Shown one piece after another: positions 54,070-62,926 of a DNA stretch of 64,000 nucleotides. The translations under genes were made by a program, and so were the position numbers. The stretch covers positions 4,526,001 to 4,590,000 of the forward strand of contig OZ245717.1 of NCBI GenBank assembly GCA_965226945.1. The letters are read 5' to 3'. Every line of letters starts with the position of its first letter. The stretch's first letter is position 1. This stretch comes from SYLG01 sp965226945. Lineage in GTDB: Bacteria; Planctomycetota; Planctomycetia; Gemmatales; Gemmataceae. The notes beneath the pieces were generated by a model. It searched no databases. It saw nothing but the letters and a program-made list of their open reading frames with translations, and was not told the DNA's origin.

Positions 54070-54900
54070 TTAACCCTTGACTTTGCCGGAAGCGGCTTGG
54101 CCCTTGCCACCGTCTTGGCCCTTGCCTGCACCAGCGGCTTGACCCTTGCCCGCACCAGCGGCTTGGCCCTTGCCTGCACCAGCGGCCTGGCCCTTGCCAG
54201 CGGCGCCGTCTTGGCCCTTGCCCGCACCAGCGGCTTGGCCCTTGCCTGCACCAGCGGCCTGGCCCTTGCCAGCGGCGCCGTCTTGACCCTTGCCCGCACC
54301 AGCGGCTTGGCCCTTGCCTGCACCAGCGGCCTGGCCCTTGCCAGCGGCGCCGTCTTGGCCCTTGCCCGCACCAGCGGCTTGGCCCTTGCCTGCACCAGCG
54401 GCCTGGCCCTTGCCAGCGGCGCCGTCTTGACCCTTGCCCGCACCAGCGGCTTGGCCCTTGCCTGCACCAGCGGCCTGGCCCTTGCCAGCGGCGCCGTCTT
54501 GACCCTTGCCCGCACCAGCGGCTTGGCCCTTGCCAGCGCCTGCACCAGCGGCCTGGCCCTTGCCAGCGGCGCCGTCTTGACCCTTGCCAGCGCCAGCGGC
54601 CTGGCCCTTGCCCGAAACAGCGTCCTGACCCTTGCCGCCAGCGGCCTTGGTCACGACGACTTCTTCGGTCACGGTGGAAACTTCGCAAGTGGGAGCGGAC
54701 TTCTTGCAGCCGAAGCCAGCGAACTTGCCCTTGAGGCCGGCGAGGCGGCCGCCGAGGCCGAGCTTGCAGCTCTTGGATTCGACAACAGCGGGAGCGCTGT
54801 AAACGACAGGGGCTTGACCCTTAACACCAGCGTCTTGACCTTTGCCGTTAGCAACGATTGCGCCATCGGAAACGGCCATCATGAGAACCAAGCTATACAT
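54070..54900 (-). CDS. Exported KGQ/AGA-repeat low-complexity protein
   Basis: 276 residues; GGAGG lies about 8 bases before the ATG. A hydrophobic start (MYSLVLMMAVSDGA) precedes a 70-residue region with three Cys (SKSCKLGLGG, GFGCKKSAPTCEV). From about 95 to the C-terminus the protein is almost only G, A, K, Q and some D, in 24-residue modules like GAGKGQDGAAGKGQAA. The Cys-bearing head could form disulfides or crosslinks; the tail is positively charged and disordered. No family function known to me. It has its own promoter-like site, leader palindrome and terminator, so it is a monocistronic gene. Likely envelope or matrix component (inference). Confidence 0.83.
   Translation of the reverse strand: MYSLVLMMAVSDGAIVANGKGQDAGVKGQAPVVYSAPAVVESKSCKLGLGGRLAGLKGKFAGFGCKKSAPTCEVSTVTEEVVVTKAAGGKGQDAVSGKGQAAGAGKGQDGAAGKGQAAGAGAGKGQAAGAGKGQDGAAGKGQAAGAGKGQAAGAGKGQDGAAGKGQAAGAGKGQAAGAGKGQDGAAGKGQAAGAGKGQAAGAGKGQDGAAGKGQAAGAGKGQAAGAGKGQDGAAGKGQAAGAGKGQAAGAGKGQAAGAGKGQDGGKGQAASGKVKG
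54130..54610 (-). repeat. 72-bp tandem repeat array within KGQ gene
   Basis: The landmark AGCGGCGCCG starts at 54199, 54271, 54343, 54415, 54487 and 54565: four exact 72-bp steps and one of 78 bp. Units are nearly identical in DNA (for example TTGGCC against TTGACC), pointing to recent expansion. The repeat leaves other frames open, creating spurious ORFs. Confidence 0.95.
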
Positions 54901-54950
54901 GTAAAAAACCTCCAGAGATTCAGGAACTCACCATCATTCGAGCCCACCTT

Positions 54951-54969
54951 GCAATACACCGTGTATTGC
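54951..54969. promoter_or_regulatory. 19-bp palindrome in leader of KGQ gene
   Basis: GCAATACAC-C-GTGTATTGC, perfect 9-bp arms around one base, 51 bp upstream of the start codon. As DNA it is a good dimeric-repressor site; as RNA its loop is too small unless arms open. Operator role is inference. Confidence 0.5.
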
Positions 54970-55102
54970 GAGGAATGCCGAGTGGTCCACACCCAACTGA
55001 ACCGGGAGGTCCTCTGTTGATCCGCCTCGGATAAACCGAAGAGGCTCCCCAAATTGCCCGCGTGCAACCTGGGAAGGAGTGGTCCGACTGCCTACCTAAA
55101 CT

Positions 55103-55130
55103 ATGGTAAAACAGCGAAACTGGGTGTCAA
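55103..55130 (-). promoter_or_regulatory. Possible promoter of KGQ-repeat gene
   Basis: On the minus strand a perfect TTGACA (55125-55130) is followed by a 16-bp spacer and TACCAT (55103-55108; four of six to TATAAT). Transcription from here would give a leader of about 190-200 nt that includes the palindrome. Confidence 0.42.
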
Positions 55131-55500
55131 GCAATAGCCTGGCAAATTGTAACGACCTTCTGGTTGTCTTTACCATTTTGCCGAGTTTAACGCCTGTAAC
55201 GCCCAACCCCCCAAATTCCCTTCCAAATCGGAACAAATTGCGACCAACTCCCCCTTGGGATCCCATAAACCTATGAGCTACCTGTGGTTGCGTTTGGTCC
55301 CCAGATTTGTTTGGTTCTTTGGGGAACGCGCAATTCTTCCACGCAGGGGATTGGCTTATCAGTTTTTCCTCAGCTTTTCCCCGGGATTGCGACCAAGCGC
55401 GCTCCTTTATTGGGAATTGCTGATAATCTTGGCCTTTCGTTCACGGTTTTTCTAATCGGCAAACTTTGCCAAATCTCCAGCTCCATTTGAGGCCTCGATC

Positions 55501-56235
55501 ATGCCCGACCTCGGTAAACTCCGGGAGAAACAGGGGAAGGATATCCAGCGGATGTTCTCGGGGATTGCCCCGAATTACGACTTTCTCAACCGCTTACTGA
55601 GCGCGCGGATCGACGTTTCCTGGCGCGAGAAAACCGTGCGATTGGCTCCGCCTCCCATTGAAGGTCCTTTGCTCGATGTCTGCACCGGTACCGGAGATCT
55701 GGCTCTTGCTTACTTGCGCAAGCACCCGGGCCGAAAAATATTCGGCACGGATTTTTGCCGCCCGATGCTCGAACAAGCCCTGAAGAAGTCCAGCTGGAAA
55801 ACAGCCAGCGCGGTCGAGTTCCTTGAAGCCGACACCCTCGCTCTTCCGTTTCCGGAAAACCAGTTCGCCTTGATCAGTGTTGCGTTCGGTTTAAGAAACA
55901 CCCAGGACCCAATTCTGGCGCTTCAGGAAATGCACCGGGTGGCCCGGCCGGGCGGCCGCCTGGCCATCCTTGAGTTTTCCATGCCGAATTGGCCCGTGGC
56001 GGGACCCCTATATCGGTGGTACTTCCGCACGGTATTGCCAAAAGTGGGACAATGGTTTTCCAAAAGCTCCGACGCGGCTTACGATTATCTGCCTCAAAGC
56101 GTGCGCGATTTCCCCCAGGATGAGGCGCTGGCCGATTGGATCCGCCAGGCAGGCTGGCAATCGGTCGAGTTTAGGCCCTTTACTCTCGGGATTGCGACCC
56201 TTTACACTGCACTGAAGCCCTCCGGGACCGTTTGA
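55501..56235 (+). CDS. ubiE: Demethylmenaquinone methyltransferase (UbiE/MenG)
   Basis: Class I SAM methyltransferase of respiratory quinone biosynthesis; 244 residues. Marks: RMFSGIAPNYDFLNRLLSAR at 17-36, SAM-binding LLDVCTGTGDLALAY, NQFALISVAFGLRN, RVARPGGRLAILEFSMP and late LYTALKP. GAGG precedes the ATG. With planctomycete biology menaquinone is the expected product (MenG activity). The third PSD1 gene follows 40 bp downstream on the same strand, perhaps co-transcribed. Confidence 0.94.
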   Translation: MPDLGKLREKQGKDIQRMFSGIAPNYDFLNRLLSARIDVSWREKTVRLAPPPIEGPLLDVCTGTGDLALAYLRKHPGRKIFGTDFCRPMLEQALKKSSWKTASAVEFLEADTLALPFPENQFALISVAFGLRNTQDPILALQEMHRVARPGGRLAILEFSMPNWPVAGPLYRWYFRTVLPKVGQWFSKSSDAAYDYLPQSVRDFPQDEALADWIRQAGWQSVEFRPFTLGIATLYTALKPSGTV

Positions 56236-56275
56236 ATCACCCCGCCATCCCGACCTCACTCCCGGGAGTTTTTCC

Positions 56276-59200
56276 TTGCCAGAGCGTTTTGCGAAAATCG
56301 TCCTGATCTTCCTGGCCTCATGCCTTTTGGCGCCGCCGGTCTTTTCGCAAACCAAGCCGCCAGGGGAGCCACGCCCTTCCGGGTTGACTGCGGCACCGGT
56401 TCAAAAAGTCGACTTTGAAGAGCGCATTCGGCCGATTTTCCAGAAGCACTGCATCTCCTGCCATTCCAAGGAAAAGGCCAAGGGGGGGCTTGACCTTCTC
56501 AATGGGCAAAAAGCGATTCAGGGAGGAAACTCGGGCCCGCTATTCGTTCCCCATGACCCAGAGAAGAGTCTGATTTTCCGCCTCGTGTCAGGACTTGAAC
56601 CCGGCCTGGAAATGCCTCCCAAGGGGCCAAAGCTCTCCGGCGGGGATCTGCGCGCGATCGAAGATTGGATCCGCCAGGGGGGCCGCTGGCCCGGCGCCAC
56701 CGATCGTCCCGTGCTTGCTCAAACCGACTGGTGGTCCTTTCGGCCTTTGAAGATGCCGGAAGTCCCCAAGGGCCTGCCAGGTGCCGTCAACGCGGTCGAC
56801 GCCTTCCTCGGCGAAGCCCTGGCAAAAAAACACCTGGTTTTCGCGCCCGAGGCCGACCGCCGCACCCTTCTAAGAAGGCTGGCGTTCGACCTGACCGGGC
56901 TTTCTCCAACACCTGAAGAGATGTCCCGATTTTTGGCCGATGCCCGGCCCGACGCCTACGAACGCGAAGTCGATCGTCTGTTGGGGTCGGTGGCACACGC
57001 CGAGAGGTGGGCCAGGCACTGGCTCGACTTGGTCCATTACGGCGACACCCACGGCTTCGACAAGGATAAGCCGCGCGCCCATGCCTGGCCTTACCGCGAC
57101 TACCTGATCCGCTCGTTTCTAAAAGACAAACCCTATGGCCAATTCCTCAAGGAGCAGATCGCCGGCGATGTCCTCGACCCAAATAATCCCGAGGCGATCG
57201 AGGCCTTGGGCTTTCTGGCGGCAGGCCCCTGGGACTTCATCGGCCATGCCGAGGTTCCCGAAACCAAGCTCGATGGCAAGGTCGCCCGGCACCTTGATCG
57301 CGACGACATGGTGGCGACGACCATCGGTACCTTCATGAGCCTGACCGCGCATTGCGCCCAGTGTCATAACCACAAATTCGACCCGATCTCGCAGGAAGAC
57401 TATTACCGTCTGCAAGCGGTGTTCGCCGCGATCGACCGGGCGGACAAAAACTATTACAAGGATCCGAAAATTGCGAATCTTGTCCGCGATTCGCGCGAAG
57501 CCAAAGACCGTCTGACTGCGGAACTTGCCGGACTCGACAAGGAAATCGACAAGGCCTTCCCGCCGGGAATCGCCAGGCTGAAAAACCAGCTGGTCGAGAT
57601 TGGCCTGAGGGCCCCGGGTAAACCGTCGAAATTCGGCTTCCATACGGCGCTCTATTCCAAAGAAGGGCTGGCCAAGGCGAGCGAACCGGAATGGATTGAA
57701 ATCGACTTAGGAAAAACCGTTCCCGTCGACCGGATCGTGCTCTGGCCCTGCCACGATGAGTTCGCCCAGATCGGCGCGGGCTTTGGCTTTCCCCTCGGTT
57801 TGAAAATCGACCTGATCCCTTCGCTCGGGTCGATGCGCGGCGCGCCCCTGACCATCTTCGACAGTGCCGGCCGCGACCTTCCCAACCCCGGTTTTGAGCC
57901 GATGATCGTTCCCGGCACCCAGGCCTCGGCCCGGGCGGTACGCATCGAAATTCCAAAGCTTCGCGCCCGCCAAGGCGAATACATGGCGGCCCTGGCCGAG
58001 GTCGAAGTGATCGGCATCGATGGGGTCAACCATGCCCTCAAAATCATTCCCAAGACCCGCTCCTCGATTGAGGCGCCAGAGCGCTGGGCCCGCGCCAACT
58101 TGACCGACGGCATCCGCTACGAAGCGCCGGCCGCCTTGCGCGCCGAATATGCGAGCGCGAAAGACGCGCTCGATAAGGCAAGTCTGGCACGCTTTGCCGG
58201 AGAGCTCGGCAACAGAAGAAGACAATTGGAATCGCAAATGGCGCAGATCGACGAGCGTCTTCGCCAACTACCGCCTGCCGATCTGGTTTACGCCGGAACG
58301 GTGCATAACGGCTCGGGCGCTTTCCGCGGCACTGGTCCCGATGGGGGAAAACCTCGCCCGATTTTTGTGCTTCAGCGCGGCAACATTGCCAAGCCGCTTA
58401 ACGAAGTGGCACCGGGGGCCATTGCCTCGCTTGGCCATGCTCCTGCCTCCTTTTCGATCCCGCCTCACTCAGGAGAAGGCACAAGGCGTGCTGCCCTTGC
58501 CCAGTGGATTGCCCACCCGGGCAATCCACTGACCTGGCGTTCGGCGGTCAATCGCATCTGGCGGCACCACATGGGTCGCGGGATCGTGGAAACTCCATCC
58601 GATTTCGGACGCATGGGGATGTCGCCCACTCATCCCGAGCTGCTCGATTGGCTCGCGCTGCGCTTGCGAGATCAAGGAGGATCGTTGCGGGAGATCCACC
58701 GGTTGATCGTCACGAGCCGGGCGTACCGCCAGCAATCGATTGCGCCGGCAAGCGCCCTGGCGCTTGATCCGCCCAATCTCCTTTTTTCTCGCTTCAACCG
58801 CCGCCGCCTCGATGCCGAGTCGTATCGCGACAGCGTGCTGCTCGTGGCCGGCAAGCTCAACGCTCAGCCGTTCGGCCCGCCCTTTCGCGATTTCGTCGTC
58901 GAAAAGCCGGAGCATTCGCCCCATTACCTGTACGAAAAGTCCGATCCGGACGACCCGGCCACCCACCGGCGCTCAATCTACCGGTTTATCGTGCGCTCGC
59001 AGCAACATCCGTTCTTGACGACTCTTGATACGGCCGATCCCTCGCAGATGACCGACCGGCGCAACGAGACGCTAGGACCCTTGCAGGCCCTTGCCATGTG
59101 GAACAACGGCCTGGTGTTGACGATGGCGGGCCACCTGGCCAATCGTGTGCGCAAGGAAGCGGGAGGCGATGCCCGGGCGCAAACGGATCGCCTGTTCCAA

Positions 59201-59326
59201 TTGGTCCTCTTGAGAGCTCCCGCCGCGGCCGAGAAGGACGATTGGTCGGCCCTGATTAAGGAACATGGTCTCGAAACGGCTTGCCGGGTCGCGCTGAACC
59301 TGGGCGAATTTGTTTTTGTCGAATAA
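56276..59326 (+). CDS. PSD1/DUF1549-DUF1553 c-type cytochrome protein with discoidin-like insert
   Basis: 1016 residues. Start TTG 56276 with GGGAG upstream; signal peptide KIVLIFLASCLLAPPVFSQ. Heme motif C59-I-S-C62-H63. DUF1549 at about 175-380 (HWLDLVHYGDTHGFDKD, CAQCHNHKFDP) and DUF1553 at about 750-1005 (NRIWRHHMGRGIVETPSDFG, RRLDAESYRDSVL). Between them, about 455-595, is a discoidin/F5-8C-like module with EWIEIDLGKTVPVDRIVLWP and RAVRIEIPKLRARQGEY, then a coiled coil. Partner DUF1501 starts 12 bp downstream. Confidence 0.93.
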   Translation: MPERFAKIVLIFLASCLLAPPVFSQTKPPGEPRPSGLTAAPVQKVDFEERIRPIFQKHCISCHSKEKAKGGLDLLNGQKAIQGGNSGPLFVPHDPEKSLIFRLVSGLEPGLEMPPKGPKLSGGDLRAIEDWIRQGGRWPGATDRPVLAQTDWWSFRPLKMPEVPKGLPGAVNAVDAFLGEALAKKHLVFAPEADRRTLLRRLAFDLTGLSPTPEEMSRFLADARPDAYEREVDRLLGSVAHAERWARHWLDLVHYGDTHGFDKDKPRAHAWPYRDYLIRSFLKDKPYGQFLKEQIAGDVLDPNNPEAIEALGFLAAGPWDFIGHAEVPETKLDGKVARHLDRDDMVATTIGTFMSLTAHCAQCHNHKFDPISQEDYYRLQAVFAAIDRADKNYYKDPKIANLVRDSREAKDRLTAELAGLDKEIDKAFPPGIARLKNQLVEIGLRAPGKPSKFGFHTALYSKEGLAKASEPEWIEIDLGKTVPVDRIVLWPCHDEFAQIGAGFGFPLGLKIDLIPSLGSMRGAPLTIFDSAGRDLPNPGFEPMIVPGTQASARAVRIEIPKLRARQGEYMAALAEVEVIGIDGVNHALKIIPKTRSSIEAPERWARANLTDGIRYEAPAALRAEYASAKDALDKASLARFAGELGNRRRQLESQMAQIDERLRQLPPADLVYAGTVHNGSGAFRGTGPDGGKPRPIFVLQRGNIAKPLNEVAPGAIASLGHAPASFSIPPHSGEGTRRAALAQWIAHPGNPLTWRSAVNRIWRHHMGRGIVETPSDFGRMGMSPTHPELLDWLALRLRDQGGSLREIHRLIVTSRAYRQQSIAPASALALDPPNLLFSRFNRRRLDAESYRDSVLLVAGKLNAQPFGPPFRDFVVEKPEHSPHYLYEKSDPDDPATHRRSIYRFIVRSQQHPFLTTLDTADPSQMTDRRNETLGPLQALAMWNNGLVLTMAGHLANRVRKEAGGDARAQTDRLFQLVLLRAPAAAEKDDWSALIKEHGLETACRVALNLGEFVFVE

Positions 59327-59338
59327 GAGATCGGGAAT

Positions 59339-60856
59339 ATGGCAATAAGATCGGGTCTTGACGCGCAGATTCGCGAAAACGAAACCCGCCGTGAATTTCT
59401 GTGGCGCCACGGCGGCGGCCTGGGGGGCATTGCCTTGGCCTCGATGGCAGGCGCCTCGATCGGCCGCGATGCCGCGGCCGCACCGGCATTGGCCATTCCA
59501 CAAGCACAAGGCGGGCTGTCCAGGCCGCATCATGCACCGCGCGCCAAGCGGGTCATTCAGCTATTCATGGCGGGCGGCGCCAGCGCGATGGACCTTTTCG
59601 ATTACAAACCCGAACTGGAAAAACGCCACGGCCAGCCTTCGGGTCTGGCGGGAAAGATCGAAGCGTTCCAGGACGGCCTGGGACCCTGGCTGGGGCCGGT
59701 CTGGAAATTCAACAAGCACGGCCAGTCGGGCAAGTCGATATCCGAGATTGTGGCCCCCCTGGGCCAGGTCGTCGATGACATCGCCTTTGTGCACAATGTG
59801 ACCGGCAAAACCGGAGTGCACAGCCAGGGCACCTACCTGCAGGCGACCGGCTTTCAAAACCCCGGGTTTCCGGGCATGGGGTGCTGGGTCAGTTATGGGC
59901 TCGGTTCGCTCAATCAGAATTTGCCCACGTTTGTCGTGCTGCCTGATCACCGCGGTTTCGCCAGCAATGGCACGAAGAACTGGGACAATGCCTTTTTGCC
60001 AGGCGAGCATCAGGGAACGATCATCCGGCCCGGCTCGCCCAACCCCTTGCCTGATCTTTTCGCGGCCAAGCCCGGCTGGGGCGCCGCCAAGGACGCGGCG
60101 GCAAGAAGCCTGCTCAAACGCGCCGATCGCGAATTTGCCCTGGCGCGCCGTGACGATCCGCGCATCGAGTCGCGTATCCGCAGCTATGAGCTGGCGGCGG
60201 CAATGCAGCTGGCGGCTCCCGAGGCCCTCGACTTGTCGCGCGAAACCGCCGAAGTGCTCGATCTGTACGGCATCCAGCCTCAAGGGACGCCGTTTAGCCG
60301 CGAGATCAATATCCCCGAAGAAGCCGATGCCTTTGGCCGCAAGTGCTTGGTGGCCAGGCGCTTTCTTGAACGCGGGGTGCGTTTTGTGCAGATCTGGTCG
60401 GGCTGCGACAACGGATTTCCCAGGCGTAATTGGGACAGCCACGAAGATATCCGGCGCGATCATGGGCCCCTGGCGGCGGGAATGGCGAAGGGCGCGGCGG
60501 CTTTGTTGATCGATTTGAAACGATTGGGAATGCTCGAAGATACGATCGTGATGTGGACGACCGAATTTGGCCGCTTGCCATCCTCGCAAGGGGGCAAGGG
60601 ACGCGATCACAATCCTTATTGTTTTACCAGCTGGATGGCTGGCGGCGGAATTCGCGGAGGAGCCAGTTTTGGCGTAAGTGATGATTTTGGACTGGCTCCG
60701 GCCGATCCGGCCAAGGCGACGCAAGTGTACGATTTGCACGCGACCATTTTGGATTTGCTGGGGCTGGATCACACCCGCCTAACTTTTCGAAGTAATGGGA
60801 TCGATCGCAGGTTAACCGATGTCCATGGTCATATAATCAAGGAAATCCAGGCGTGA
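59339..60856 (+). CDS. DUF1501 protein (third pair)
   Basis: 505 residues. The leader has ETRREFLWRHGGGLGGIAL, a Tat-like pattern after a 17-residue extension. Family motifs: QLFMAGGASAMDLFDYKP (S-H-V replaced by A-S-A-M), FPGMGCWVSYGLGS, WDSHEDIRRDHGP, TTEFGRLP and terminal RRLTDVHGHI. 12 bp after the PSD1 gene. The S-H-V-D to S-A-M-D change in the first motif distinguishes it from its two paralogues here. Confidence 0.95.
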   Translation: MAIRSGLDAQIRENETRREFLWRHGGGLGGIALASMAGASIGRDAAAAPALAIPQAQGGLSRPHHAPRAKRVIQLFMAGGASAMDLFDYKPELEKRHGQPSGLAGKIEAFQDGLGPWLGPVWKFNKHGQSGKSISEIVAPLGQVVDDIAFVHNVTGKTGVHSQGTYLQATGFQNPGFPGMGCWVSYGLGSLNQNLPTFVVLPDHRGFASNGTKNWDNAFLPGEHQGTIIRPGSPNPLPDLFAAKPGWGAAKDAAARSLLKRADREFALARRDDPRIESRIRSYELAAAMQLAAPEALDLSRETAEVLDLYGIQPQGTPFSREINIPEEADAFGRKCLVARRFLERGVRFVQIWSGCDNGFPRRNWDSHEDIRRDHGPLAAGMAKGAAALLIDLKRLGMLEDTIVMWTTEFGRLPSSQGGKGRDHNPYCFTSWMAGGGIRGGASFGVSDDFGLAPADPAKATQVYDLHATILDLLGLDHTRLTFRSNGIDRRLTDVHGHIIKEIQA

Positions 60857-60893
60857 TGGGCGGGAATAACCCGGGCAAGGCCTCTGATTTCCC

Positions 60894-60922
60894 TTGCGAG
60901 TGAGGCATTTCGGGGCTATTCT
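60894..60922 (+). promoter_or_regulatory. Likely promoter of tRNA-tuf cluster
   Basis: TTGCGA (60894-60899), 17-bp spacer, TATTCT (60917-60922), ending 25 bp before the first tRNA. Each box matches the sigma-70 consensus in four of six positions; position and spacing make it credible. Confidence 0.5.
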
Positions 60923-60946
60923 TGTATTTTCCCATTTGCCTGCTTT

Positions 60947-61018
60947 GCTAGCGTAGCTCAATGGCAGAGCTCTGGTTTTGTAAACCAGGGGTTGTGGGTT
61001 CGACTCCCACCGCTAGCT
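60947..61018 (+). tRNA. tRNA-Thr (anticodon TGT)
   Basis: 72 nt. Acceptor GCTAGCG pairs with CGCTAGC; anticodon arm CTGGT-TTTGTAA-ACCAG gives TGT; T-arm GTGGG-TTCGACT-CCCAC. CCA is not encoded. First of four tRNAs before tuf. Confidence 0.97.
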
Positions 61019-61110
61019 CTTGAAGCGGAGGGTGGGAAGGGTCGTCAGAGTTCTCGTCGGAAGCGACTTGAAGCGGAGGACTGGGACGGCCGATAAGACA
61101 GAGGAAACAC

Positions 61111-61194
61111 GGGTAGGTGGCCGAGCGGCCAATGGCAGCAGACTGTAAATCTGCCGGACTTAGTCCTACGGGGGTTCGAATCCCTCCCTGCCCA
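61111..61194 (+). tRNA. tRNA-Tyr (anticodon GTA)
   Basis: 84 nt with a long variable arm. Acceptor GGGTAGG pairs with CCTGCCC (one T-G pair); anticodon arm GCAGA-CTGTAAA-TCTGC gives GTA. CCA not encoded. Confidence 0.97.
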
Positions 61195-61263
61195 CTTGAA
61201 AGTTCGAAAGTTATTATGTCGCAACGAAAGGCCTCATAGTAATTTAGAGCAAACTGATCAAAT

Positions 61264-61336
61264 GCGGGCGTAGCTCAATGGCTAGAGCACCTGCCTTCCA
61301 AGCAGGATGTTGTGGGTTCGAGTCCCATCGCCCGCT
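61264..61336 (+). tRNA. tRNA-Gly (anticodon TCC)
   Basis: 73 nt. Acceptor GCGGGCG with CGCCCGC; anticodon arm CCTGC-CTTCCAA-GCAGG gives TCC; T-arm loop TTCGAGT. CCA not encoded. Confidence 0.97.
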
Positions 61337-61381
61337 TTGATCCGGTGAATGCGAGGTTAAACCCTTGTGATTGCCGGGTTT

Positions 61382-61453
<72 letters not shown>

Positions 61454-61597
61454 TTGGGTCGTAGAGTCAGGCCCGACCAGGGAGTGGCGAGGGATTTGCA
61501 AAAATCCGCGCCATTCTTTTAGGCTTTTTGGTATCCTAGAAACTAGAAAGGCCCGCATTTCGGCGGGTCATTCCTTTAATGCACCTGCGGAGGGGCG

Positions 61598-62821
61598 ATG
61601 GCTAAGGAAGAGTTTAAGCGGACAAAACCGCATGTGAATGTTGGGACCATTGGGCACATTGACCACGGCAAGACGACCACAACCGCTGCCATCGTGGCCC
61701 GCCAAGGTCACATCAACAAAGTCGCCAACATCAAAACCTATAAGGAAATCGCCAAGGGCGGTACCGAGCGCGACGATTTGAAAACCGTCACCATCGCCGC
61801 GGCCCACGTCGAATACGAATCAGCCACTCGTCACTACGCGCACGTCGATTGCCCCGGCCACGCCGACTACATCAAGAACATGATCACCGGCGCCGCCCAG
61901 ATGGACGGAGCGATCCTGGTGGTTGCGGCCGATGCAGGCGTCATGCCCCAGACCCGCGAGCACATCCTGCTTGCCCGTCAGGTCGGCGTGCCCCGCATCG
62001 TGGTGTACCTCAACAAGATCGACGTGGCCCTCGCCGATGATCCGGCGGGCGAACTCGTTGAACTTGTCGAGATGGAAATCCGCGAGCTGCTCAACAAGTA
62101 CAGCTTCCCCGGCGACGAAATTCCGATCATCCGCGGCAACTCCCTCGCCGTCATGCAATCCAACGGCAAGGACGATGCCGCCGGCAAGTGCATCGACGAA
62201 CTCGTTGCGGCTCTCGACTCCTACATCCCCTTGCCCCAGCGCGAGGCGGACAAGCCGTTCCTCATGAGCATTGAGGACGTGTTCTCGATCAAGGGTCGCG
62301 GAACCGTGGGTACCGGCCGTATCGATCGCGGCGTGGTCAAGGTCGGCGACGAAGTCGAAATCCTTGGTCTGCGCAAGGACAATCGCAAGACGACTGTCAC
62401 CGGCGTGGAAATGTTCCAAAAGACGCTCGACCGCGGCGAAGCGGGCGACAACGTCGGCATCCTCTTGCGCGGCATCGAGCGCACCGACCTTGAGCGTGGC
62501 CAGGTGCTTGCCAAACCAGGCAGCATCACCCCCCACACCAAGTTCGAAGCTCAGGTGTATATCCTTTCGAAGGAAGAAGGCGGCCGTTCCACCGCGTTCT
62601 TCACCGGCTATCGTCCTCAGTTTTACTTCCGGACGACCGACGTCACCGGAAACATCAAGCTGCCGGACAATATCGAGATGGTGATGCCCGGTGAAACGGT
62701 CAGCTTCTCGGTCGAATTGCTTCCCGATAGCCCGATCGCCATGGACGAAGGCCTGCGCTTCGCCATTCGTGAAGGCGGCCGTACGGTCGGTTCGGGCGTT
62801 GTGACCAAGATTCTGGCCTAA
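61598..62821 (+). CDS. tuf: Elongation factor Tu (divergent switch I)
   Basis: Delivers aminoacyl-tRNA to the ribosome as a GTPase. 407 residues; GGAGG before the ATG. G1 GHIDHGKTTT (19-28), G3 DCPGHADY (84-91, catalytic His88), G4 NKID, domains 2 and 3 recognisable (SIKGRGTVGTGRI, GRSTAFFTGYRPQFYFRT). Switch I is unusual: the invariant RGITI is K62-T-V-T65-I66 inside AKGGTERDDLKTVTI, keeping only the Mg-binding Thr and the last Ile. G1 has TTTT rather than TTLT. Placement after four tRNAs and before rpmG marks it as the main tuf gene. Confidence 0.96.
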   Translation: MAKEEFKRTKPHVNVGTIGHIDHGKTTTTAAIVARQGHINKVANIKTYKEIAKGGTERDDLKTVTIAAAHVEYESATRHYAHVDCPGHADYIKNMITGAAQMDGAILVVAADAGVMPQTREHILLARQVGVPRIVVYLNKIDVALADDPAGELVELVEMEIRELLNKYSFPGDEIPIIRGNSLAVMQSNGKDDAAGKCIDELVAALDSYIPLPQREADKPFLMSIEDVFSIKGRGTVGTGRIDRGVVKVGDEVEILGLRKDNRKTTVTGVEMFQKTLDRGEAGDNVGILLRGIERTDLERGQVLAKPGSITPHTKFEAQVYILSKEEGGRSTAFFTGYRPQFYFRTTDVTGNIKLPDNIEMVMPGETVSFSVELLPDSPIAMDEGLRFAIREGGRTVGSGVVTKILA

Positions 62822-62848
62822 GATCGGAATCGAAAAATGGGAAAGCGG

Positions 62849-62905
62849 CGCCCGGTGGGAAAACCCTCCGGGCGTCAGCCTTGAAAAGGAAGCGGGCTTA
62901 CCCGC
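62849..62905 (+). promoter_or_regulatory. Two hairpins between tuf and rpmG
   Basis: CGCCCGG (62849-62855) pairs with CCGGGCG (62868-62874); GCGGG (62892-62896) pairs with CCCGC (62901-62905) around CTTA. No T-run follows, so they are more likely processing or leader structures than a terminator. Confidence 0.35.
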
Positions 62906-62926
62906 GGTGAAAGCGAAGGTTGGATC

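Larger units (their letters stand above)
54901..55500. other. 600-bp intergenic region
   Basis: Lies between the divergent KGQ-repeat gene and the menaquinone methyltransferase gene. It is AT-richer than its surroundings near 55090-55200 and contains the leader palindrome (54951-54969) and a TTGACA promoter for the repeat gene. Short frames around 55255-55490 have no supported start. GAGG just before 55501 is the methyltransferase ribosome site. Confidence 0.5.

Noticed and set aside
54130..54610. Regular repeat array that could suggest CRISPR
   Set aside because: Units are contiguous and in frame, without unique spacers; no cas genes nearby.
54064..55020. 318-residue plus-strand ORF rich in ALARTSG repeats
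   Set aside because: Antisense shadow of the 72-bp repeat array; the minus-strand frame has a GGAGG site, hydrophobic leader, promoter-like box and terminator.
55255..55490. Two overlapping short hydrophobic ORFs before the methyltransferase gene
   Set aside because: The first needs a TTG start with no ribosome site; neither is recognisable, and two frames are open at once.
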